From Distichodus sexfasciatus (taxonomy: Eukaryota > Chordata > Actinopteri > Characiformes > Distichodontidae): DNA of 64,000 nt. The stretch spans positions 5,770,318 to 5,834,317 of the forward strand of contig JAVGVS010000010.1 in NCBI GenBank assembly GCA_032718565.1, read 5' to 3'. Under the pieces are notes generated by a model that made no database searches, was not told the origin of the DNA, and saw only the letters and a program-made list of their open reading frames with translations. The position numbers and the translations under genes are program-made. Shown here piece by piece: positions 1 to 9,600 of the stretch (position 1 is the first letter of the stretch; every line of letters starts with the position of its first letter).

Positions 1-252
1 TCTTTCAGACCCATACCTTTTGAGAACTACAGCCACAAATTCTTGCCTCCATCTTCCGACTCCATCTCGCAGCTGATAAGGGCGTGCTGTGTTGCAGACA
101 ACACTTCTGCCGACTCAACACAAATCCGAAACACCTGGTACTTAAAAATAGCCCTGGTAAAGAGAGAAAAATAACAGTATTTTTGTAGCAAATTTTAAAA
201 GTAGATTTGCTACTGAAAACTGTATTTTTAGTTAGCTACTACCCAACACTGT
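1..252 (-). repeat. hAT-like non-autonomous element, family copy 1
   Basis: The right end reads ctactacccaacactgtg, the inverse of the CAGTGTTGGG terminus common in teleost hAT-derived elements. The interior (cttccgactccatct, cctggtacttaaaaata, aaagagagaaaaata) is shared with the copy at 10540-10835. The left end is cut by the window edge. Family assignment is by recognition of the terminus only. Confidence 0.5.
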
Positions 253-582
253 GTTTGTGTGTGTGTGTGTGTGTCTGCTCAATTTGAGGTTAGCTGGAGG
301 GTAAAGCTGTTTGTTTTCATTCCAGAACCCCTTTAAATCTCGAAAGAGTGTCAGTGTGAAAATTAGCAATATGTCACAGAGAAATTACAGCTTCTCTTTG
401 GGAGGTACATGATCCCACACGACACCAATCTGTGTCCTCTTTCTCTCTCTCTCTCTTTCTCGATCATTGTCTCTTGCTTTCTCTTTAATTTGCTGTCTTT
501 CACGTCAACTCTCCCCGTCTCTCTTTATGGTTTTGCCGTCGCACTCACACATTAATCTCCCCTTTCCTATTCCCCTTCTCAC

Positions 583-613
<31 letters not shown>

Positions 614-1767
614 CGCCTGCTTTAGCCCTCATTTCTCTCTTTCTCTGACCTCATAGAAATGGGTCTCTTGTCGCCCTTGAACAGTCCTAAATGGCCCATT
701 TATCGCGAGGCCCAAACGCAATGACCCCTTTGCACCTCGCCGGCAGAGAAGATTCTCTCCATCATTACGAAAGCCCACGCTGACACACACACACTCCGGT
801 TAACACAGCACAGGCTTCAAATAAGTGTCCACCCTCACACACATGCTGGCAGTCTGAGAATAAAAGGATTTTTTTTTTGTAGAGAACCCGGAATCCATGG
901 AGAAAGGAAAGGGTTTTTCAGGAATAAAGAGATAATGCCCATTACTGAATATTTATGAACAGCTACATGGCAGGAAGGCCCCATTTTTAGGGATTAGAAT
1001 ATGGAGAGCGGTGTCAGGACGGATTGAGTTTACCCTTAATATCTGCACCGCCTGGGCTGAGGCTCTAGCGCTCCTCAAGCCGCCTCGTTCGCTTGGAGAT
1101 AGAGACTCTCCTCGGCGCGGCGGGGGAAAGAACTGACAGCATTGTGATTTCTTGACATGTTTTGATCCCTGTTCCCTTGTGCGATGCTGTTACCCATTTC
1201 TTTTTGGCGTAGAAACAACAAATAAAACATCATAAAACATCAAACGAACAAAACAAACCTCAAAAACGCACGCCTTCTTTGTTCGTTTATTCATAGGCGC
1301 GTTGACGGGATGTGAAAAGAAAATATTTGAGGGTATAAAGTGCTTTTTTATTTATTATGAGAACATGAGAAAATATTTGGAATAAGTGTATTTTTTATAA
1401 TCCAAAACGTGCTGATGTTCGTAAAAATGTTTTAGAAGTTACTGGGATTGAATAGTACAAATATTTCTAATCTTGCATGTCTTAAGAAGCAATCACAAAA
1501 CAAAGAAAGTAAATATTTGTATTATGTATTAATAGTTGCATTATGAAACATGTACTGAACACTGGACAGCTTTACCAACGATTCTTAAGAAGAAAATTGT
1601 TCTCAAAACACACTTAACATGGTTTTCATGAACCAGCAATGTTTTTTATTTGAACTGTGTTCTTAGGTAAGGTAAGAATCTATGAATGCTAGAGAACTAT
1701 ATTTGCATGTGTATGTGCTAAATACTACATTATTAGGTTTTCTTTATTTCTCTTCAGTTTTTTAAGT

Positions 1768-1945
1768 GAGTGATTACTTGTCATTGTGAACACACCACAG
1801 CACAGCACACATGTGACCTCTGCTTTTGACCCAATCGAGAAAGGGCAGTGGGCTAACATGGCCAGTGCAGTGCAGTGCTTGTGGATGGTACCTTGCACTT
1901 TGTACCTCAGTGACACCTTTACTGGTCTAGGATTGAACCGGTGTA
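1768..1945 (-). repeat. tRNA-derived SINE (family A), minus orientation
   Basis: Reads gtgagtgattacttgtcattgtg at the tail end and ends with cagtgacacctttactggtct near a degenerate B-box (ggattgaaccg). It shares this structure with copies at 6331, 9489, 28934, 31595 and 56077. The head is diverged. Confidence 0.65.
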
Positions 1946-2559
1946 CAGTATAGCATACCACATGTGATACAGCACAATAGTGCTTGTTGGATAAGACTGC
2001 TGTAGATGGATCAATTTATGTTTGTGCTGTTGACGTAATTGATAATTCTTTAATACTCAAAGGTTTGAAAGCTGTTTTGTTTTTCTCTTTGGTAGGCAAG
2101 ATGCTACAGCCAGGCCTCAGCCATAGTTTCAAACTTTCACCTTTTAAAATTTGTATTAATATCTTCACAAAGTAAAAAGTTCTGCTGGACATTTAGTGCC
2201 AGATAAACTTTATTACTTGTAAATGTTTTCATTTTTTTTAATTATTAAATGCCTTGACAAAGTTGAAAATAATGTTTATGGAACAGTCTTTATTTGCCTA
2301 CTTCACGTGTTAGCAACATAAGCCACATACATGCATTTTAAAATTAAATTAGAATTACAGAACTAGTTTAATGGTGTACATTCGTGTACAAATAGTAAAT
2401 GGTGTTAATATGATTTTATCCAAACCAAATATCCATTACTATATAGCTTTTATATTTGTAGAATCTCCTTTGTAGGACCCAGTGTATGGTCCTGTTGCCC
2501 GAAAAGGCAATGTTTAGCCTGTTAAAACCCCATCATTCCTTCAATTGGCATACAATAGT

Positions 2560-2800
2560 GAGGCCATACATGGGCCCAGTACGATTGCCCAAGTGGGCTG
2601 CCACATGTGGGGCCACCAGGGAACCTGAGGACAAAACCATGTGGGGCCCAGTGGGGCTGCCTAAATGGGGCCCTGGATTCAGCCCTTCAAAAACCCACAT
2701 GGACATGTTATCTGGGGAGGTACTCATGAGCAAGTTACCATCTCTAACCTCTGCTCCCCGGGCACTGCCCACTACTCCTTCTGCCACTTCTGCAGCAAAC
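2560..2800. repeat. GGGCC-rich interspersed repeat fused to SINE-A body fragment
   Basis: Repeated units of the type tggggcccagtggggctgcc alternate over about 140 bases. They are followed from about 2718 by a piece of the SINE-A body (ggtactcatgagcaag, ctgctccccgggcactgccc). Open frames across it are by-products of its GC content and are not genes. Confidence 0.5.
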
Positions 2801-2867
2801 AGAAACACGTGGTTGTTGAAAATATCCATCTTTGTAAAGTGAGAAAAATGAAAATGTTAATTTTTTT

Positions 2868-2990
2868 GTAAGTAGTTAGTAACTGGAAAAGCTGACACGT
2901 TTTAAAAGTAGCTTCACTTCTAATAAGCTACTAAAAAGTGGTTACATAAGCACTGTTGCTACTTGTAGTTGACTACTCCCCAACACACAG
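2868..2990 (-). repeat. hAT-like element end
   Basis: Contains ttttaaaagtagcttcac and ends gactactccccaacacac, the same terminal motif as at 236-252. It is short and truncated. Confidence 0.45.
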
Positions 2991-3271
2991 CTATCATTGT
3001 ACAGTTAGCATGCTAGCTGAAACATTTTGTGGTTGTAACTGTGATTGTTAGTCATAAGTCAACGAGTCCCGAGAAGCTACATCGCAGTGTGTTACTTTTG
3101 TGTTAAGAAGTTACTTTTAAAGTGACAGCATTTTAAACGTAGCTTTACTACTTATTTTAGCTCGTTTTGTTGCAGCTCAGAAGCTTAGCGAGTTCCCAAA
3201 GGCTTTAGCTTTTAGTTGTGGGCTGCATGCAGGAGGAGAAACTGATTGCGGCTGTTTTTGTATCCAAGCAG

Positions 3272-3531
3272 CACCTGGAGCCGTGGAAGCTTTACGCCAC
3301 CGTGGGAGTGCTGCTGGTTATCGACATCCTGTCCCTGATGATCTGGCAGATTGTGGATCCGCTGCACATCACCGTGGAGGTTGGTGATTCAGCATTTTGG
3401 TCGACACTGTGTGTGTGTCTCATGAGTGTGTTTGATTTTGGGTCTGATTTCACAAAAATAAAATGGCTTGTTGTGGTGGTGGCGAGGTGGGTTTGTCATT
3501 CCTCCCTCAAGGGTGCTCTGCGACAAAATCT

Positions 3532-3567
<36 letters not shown>

Positions 3568-3660
3568 TTTTACTTTCCCATCCCTCCCTCTCACCTCTCC
3601 CTCACCCCTTTCCTCCTTTGCCCTTGTGACAGTACATAAGTTACATAACATCATGTGTTC

Positions 3661-3699
<39 letters not shown>

Positions 3700-6600
3700 C
3701 CTGATCCTTTTCTTTCCCTCACTCTCTCTTTTCCCCTTTTACCTGTTTTCCCGATCTTCATCTCTCTCCTATCTTATTGGTTCTCTCTCTGTTTCCTCTC
3801 TTTACCTGACCCTATTCTTTCGCTCCCCCTCCCACCTCTCTCTCTAGGATTGTATTTGAATACAAATTCTACAAAGTAATGTGCAACCTGGAGGTGTTCA
3901 AGACTGAATGGTGTTATAAGGATGTTTTGTGTGCTGAGAGTTTGCTAGTCCATGGGATTAATGTTCCTTCACCCCTTCCCATTTCCCACTCCACTTCTCT
4001 CTGCTTTCTCTCTCTCTCTCTCTCATATTTTTTATTTTGCTATCTGTGTTTTTACCTGAGCAGAAGTTCACCAGGGAGGCACCTAAAGGAGACATAGACG
4101 TGCTGATTGAGCCTTTGTTGGAACACTGCAGCTCGGAGAAGATGAACACGTGGCTGGGTGAGTGCGAGTCTCGCTCCACGACGTGACTCGTCCCACATGA
4201 CTTCGCCCGCTCGTGCACGTTGAGTGTTTTAATAGATTATTCCCCAGGTGGCAGCTCTGCCTGTTTTTCTGACCTTCTCTCTGCTCCCCGGGTCTTTGCC
4301 TCACATAAGTATTTAACTAATTAAACAAATTAATTACACCCGTAATGAAATGAATTAAACCAGCCCCGCTATCTCGAGCCGTTAAAAAACACACTCGCAA
4401 ATCATCTCCCGTGTCCTTGGGACCGCGCTCCCGGCCGATTTACCCTCCGGAGCAGAGTGGAGCTTTCACCGTGTCCTAGATCTGAGTCTGTGCAGCTGCA
4501 TTTATGAGTGTATTTTAAACACTGGCTCCAGAATTCCGACTGATGATTCCACCTAGGACGTTGACCTCTGGAGGTTTGGGTATTTGCAAATGTTTTGTAT
4601 ATGCTTTCCAACAAGTCCCGTGTGCCGAATAGGGCTAGATTTTGATTTATGGGTTTATCATTTTTCAGACAGCCAGACAGCCTGAGAGTGAATAAAAACG
4701 CCGGAATGAGAGATCTGTGATAAAACCCCACGGGGCTTGTTTTGGTCTGTGTGACCTTGTTGTTTCTCTCTCTCTCTCTAAGGGGTGGTATATGGATACA
4801 AGGGTCTTCTGCTGCTCCTTGGTATCTTCCTGGCATATGAGACCAAGTCCATCTCCACAGAGAAGATAAATGACCATCGGGCTGTGGGAATGGCCATCTA
4901 TAATGTCTCGGTGAGGCCGGCTGCATTGGTGTGATTGTGGCTTTTACTTCGTTGTGTGCCATTTTTATACTCTATTGTGTGCCGTTCCTCCTCATGCTAC
5001 CGTGTTCGGAGATTTCTAATATACTTTACATTAGGAATGCATCAATCAAACTCATTCATTCATTCATTTATTTTCTGAACTGCTTAATCCCCGGGGACTG
5101 GAGCCTATCCCGGGACTATGGGCACAAGGTGGGAACTAACCCTGGGCGGGCACCAACACACCACAGGGCACACATGCACACACGATCACACTCACCGTAA
5201 CACCTTACAGGGCATTTACAAGGAATTTGCCATGGAAGAAGCCATCACTGAGACATAAATTATTGCATCACGTCCCAGAAAAGCGGTTGAGATGGGAGTG
5301 GAGACATTGGGGCATTAAGACATTGTCTTATGCAAGCAATTTGTACATTTACATTTAGCAGTCATAGCTTGGGTTGGGGCGAAGAGAAATGGAGGTGTCA
5401 AAGCAGTTTGTTCAGGGTTGCCTGCTTTATGACTTTAAGGTGGGTTTGTCCGCAACCGAATCAAGCCGCCGAATTTGCCAAGCCTTTGGGGATAATTCTG
5501 TCAATATACGCACCGCCAGGCATTGGTTCCAGAAGTTCAGGTTGGGAGATATGTCCCTTTGCGATGAAAAAAAAACCTGCAAGAACTTTTTTGGTTACCC
5601 TGTATATGTGACTCTGCACGGCAAAACCAGTCGCTTGTTGCAACGGAGGTTTCCAAGAAAAACGACCGTTTATGTTGCGTGGGGTAAAATTTTGGATTTT
5701 TTGTTTTTAGTGTTTTGAAACAGTGGAAGGTCTATACTGCACTGTTGTGAATAAATTTCACTGAAAAACTTCCCCTTTCCATCCTAAAAACGTGACTTTC
5801 TTGAGGTGAGGAATTCAATTCCAGCAGAATGTTAAAAGTTTCTGTTTTGACCGCTCTACTTCAATATTTACGGTAAATCCACTTATTGACTAGCGTGAAG
5901 ATATTTCTCCGGAATCCATCTTCGAGTTCAGTTAACCTAACACAGGTAGGCTATCTGTGTGGCTGTGAATGCAGTGTAGGATACCGTAAATGCAAACGTA
6001 GCCGCGACCGCACCAAGTGTCTGTGAGTGCTACGTCGATAGTCAACTTTAAAGGCAGATTTCTCCGTTTCTCACTTGGCGTGATAGGAAAAACCTGACTC
6101 CTTTGAATGTTGATATCTCAGTCATATGTCGTCCGATTCATTCGATATAGGTATCGTTTTGGAGGTTGATTTATTCCCTTTCATGAAAACATAATAACTC
6201 AATTTTGAAAATTTGCAACAAGCAACTAGTTTTGCCGTGCAGAGTCACATATCTGTGTGTCTGTGTTTATATCTTTCACGTCATTGCATGTCATTCCAAA
6301 GTGAAAATGAGTAATTATTTGTACTTGGGAACAGCACAGTTGGTGGCGTAACAGTGATCATAAGGTTGCAGGTTCGAATCCAAGGCCGGTAAAGTTACCA
6401 CTGAGGTACGCATGAGCAAGGCACCGTCCCCAAGCACTGCTCCCCGGGCGGTTTGTTAGCTGCCCACTGCTCCTTCACGGATGGGTTAAATGCAGAGGTC
6501 ACATTTCGTTGTGGTGCGCTGTGTGCTGTGGTGTCTTCACAATGACAAATAATCACTCACTTTCACTTTACTTTCACTAGTGTATCACAACGAATTGTGA

Positions 6601-9600
6601 CCTCTGCATTTGATTTTAAGAGTTTTTAAGAGTATCTTTGTACTTATAGACGCCTAATTCATGCAGGAAAGTGTTAAGCTGCTTTTTATATTGTTTTCAA
6701 ATAGGATAACTCCTCTTTCCCACCAAGGTCTTTTCCAGCTATCAGCTTCTTCAGCACTTCAAAGGTGCTTAAACATTCATAGTCTATATTTTAGTGTGAA
6801 AAGTACACTTTCACCCTCCTTATTTTTTAGAATTGCACTTCCAGCACAGGAGTTCTGAGTTTGAAAAGTTTTAATATAGAGCGGAACGTGGCCTCATCTG
6901 AAACCCTGAAAGTCACCACACAGGCGTAAAATGCTGGAAGCGATATCAGCGCGGAATCTCGCAGCAGCAGAGGTCGCCTGTCTTGCACTCACGTTTCTGT
7001 CCAGGCAGTAGAGAAGACAGCATCTCCTCTCATCACTGAAAATAAAGTCACATGTCAAGAGTTTCCCATCACCTCGAGGTCTGTTCTCTCAAATTGCATG
7101 TCTGTTCCTCTCTGTAACTGACAGAGTTCTTAAGGTCTTAGAAAATGTAACTATTGCAAAGACTATGGGGCAAATATCTTAAAAGAGGCCTTTTTTGTCT
7201 TAATTTCACTTTGCATTTTTGTCAGTTTGTCTGTTCTGTCAGCTTTAAGATATTAAAGAGATTCTGAATCACTTGTGCACGATGCTCAGTGTTGGCGGAA
7301 CTACTGTCAAACTCTGGCTTTTCAAGCTACAAGCTACTTATGATTAAAAGTAGTTAAACTGCATCCAAAGCTACTGTTTTAACGTGTCTTGTGTGGGTTA
7401 TTGATTTTATTTAAATAACTCAATCACTTTAATGTACAGACCCAGAAGTAAATGCGTAAAACCACGTAAGTGAAACCAGGTAAATGTAAAAACACATGCG
7501 TTCTACTCACAATACAGCTGTTTCCTTGATATTTTCAGTGTTTATTGCAGACGTGCATCCATTGTGTTATTGTGACGCAGCTCCAAGTCACGCATGGGGG
7601 ATTGTAGGAAATATCATTATCTCCCAGAAAGGCCAAAAGCAGCTCATGTTACAGGGCAAATTGCATCTGAGTTGGCTCAAAATAACCCAAAAAATCATTT
7701 CTTCATTTTTAATTCATTAGGAAATATTTTTGCATTCTATAATGTTGCAGCTGAAACTATCATTATATGTAAGGTTAAATACATTGACTGTCCAGTTGGG
7801 GCACCACAGATTTAAGCACCTTTCTAAATGGCACTTTCACTAGCAGGGATCGAACCCGTGTCTTCTTTCATCATCGCTAAGCTCTCCATCTGAGCCATCG
7901 CCTCCACACATACTAAAAAAAATCCCTTTTTATGAGCCGGTCAATACACAGAGGTTTCATCAATAATTTCACAACAGACTTCAAAGTTCGGAAAAGCCTT
8001 CATTGCGAATATCCTCTTCTTATCTTATGCACATTGTCATATTCCATCTAATCTCAGGGGGGCTGGAGGTGTTTATCCATTATGCATTGAGCCTGGTTGC
8101 AGCTTAAGTTGAGCGGGAGAAGCCTGCATCTGTGTGGGAGAATATTTGCATGCGCCGCTTTCTTCGCTGTGCAAATGCAGTCATCACCTTTTTTTAGATG
8201 CGCCCCCCCCACCCCCACCCTCGACACGTTTGCAGAGCAATTCCGTCTCCTATTTTTGGAATTTCAGCAACAGGAGCGATAAAAACGTGCCTACCTGTTC
8301 CGCCGGGAAAGTGGCAGCGAGAGGGCGATAAGATTAATTAAAGATTAATTAAAATTGGGACAGTTCAATTTTTGAAGGCTTATCAGGCTCGGGTGGAATA
8401 ACAAGCCGAAAGGGGAAATGGAGGTTTTTTGGAAATGAGGTGCGGAGCTAAAAACTCGCTCATGCCAGACTGATGATGAGCTGCTGCTCAGGGTTTCGTT
8501 ATGTCTTTATGGCTGCGAGGGTCGAGGTGGGGCTTTGATGCAGATTTGGCTGGGCGTATTTGGCTGGCTGCAGTACAGCGTGTTGATTTAGGGACGCTGT
8601 CCCATGCCTTGTGCTCTGTCCAAATAACTAATGATCCAGTACTGAAAATATCACCTCCTGTTGGTGTCAGGCTGTCTTTTTTTTTCTTTCTCATTTTGTC
8701 TGGATGAGATTTTGCTCTCTTCGAGAGAGAGATGACTGACCTCTGGTCAATATTTATCGATTAACACCTTTTTTCTCTCGCCTCCGCTTGTTTTCTCATC
8801 TATATGCACCTCTCTTCCTCTCTCTCTCTCTCTCTCTCTCAGGTGCTCTGTATGATTACTGCTCCTGTCACCATGATCCTGTCCTCCAAACAAGACGCTT
8901 CTTTCGCTTTCGCCTCTCTGGCTATTGTCTTCTCAGTCTACATCACTCTGGTCGTTCTCTTCGTGCCGAAGGTAAAACACAACATAATTTTTTCAAATAT
9001 GTTTCTCCAGCAGAGGATGCTGTCTATTAACTTGGGTTACTTCTGGGCATCTGTGGGCTGCGGTCCATCTCTTGTCATTTGCTATTCTTGTCGCAATTTT
9101 CAAACCAGATTTATGACATATTTAAACACTTTTTAAAAAATATTTACTTTCCATGTCAACTAGTTACTTTTATAATGCTGTAACTCAGTTACAAACTTAC
9201 TTAACTAGTAACTATAACAAATAACTTTTTTACTTTTCTTCAACAATAAAATGGTCAATTAGCTTTAATAAGAACCGCACAATTACCAAAATACATAAAA
9301 TAGCATGTATAGAAAAAAGTTCTGTCCCTTATTGTAAAAGAAATTCAGCTGTCTGTTTAAAAAAAATCACCTTATGAGTAACATGAATACATTTTGTAAG
9401 TGTTATGTGTCTATTTACAGTACATGCCCGGCCCAAAGTGTGTGGACATGTTATGACTCAGTGTGACCACTCAGCTGAATTTGCATTTAGTGAGTGATCA
9501 TTTGTCATTGTGAACACACCACAGCACAGGAAACAGTGCACCACAACAAAATATGACCTCTGCATTTGACCCATTCATGAAGGACCAGTGGGCAGCTGAC

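Larger units (their letters stand above)
1..3271 (+). other. Intron of gabbr1 (partial) with repeats and a single-copy block
   Basis: No exon was recognised here; the preceding gabbr1 exons must lie upstream of the window. The stretch holds a hAT-like repeat end (1-252), a GT microsatellite (251-274), CT-rich tracts (440-480, 580-615), a low-repeat and partly GC-rich block (about 640-1140) that looks single-copy, a reversed SINE (1768-1945), a GGGCC-rich repeat (2560-2800) and another hAT-like end (2868-2990). Confidence 0.6.
4911..8842 (+). other. gabbr1 intron between the TM5 and TM6 exons
   Basis: Large intron of about 3.9 kb. It holds a teleost interspersed repeat (5049-5215), a mariner transposase fragment (5389-5600), an inverted-repeat element (5605-6251), a SINE-A copy (6331-6580), a hAT-like start (7288-7400), a tRNA-like sequence (7838-7908) and a single-copy block with TAATTA motifs (about 8040-8480). 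No exon seen. Confidence 0.7.

Noticed and set aside
2486..2842. 118-aa plus-strand frame (and antisense partner)
   Set aside because: Falls in a GGGCC-rich repeat fused to a SINE fragment; not a gene.
3218..3847. 209-aa plus-strand frame including the first visible gabbr1 exon
   Set aside because: Only 3272-3379 is exon. The rest reads through intron with TTC and CT repeats (poly-Ser, Ser-Leu).
4402..4962. 186-aa minus-strand frame
   Set aside because: Antisense to a gabbr1 exon and intron, with no similarity recognised.
7838..7908. Functional tRNA gene on the minus strand
   Set aside because: A- and B-box-like motifs are present, but the stems do not pair convincingly and the region is full of SINEs, so it is kept only as a tRNA-like repeat.
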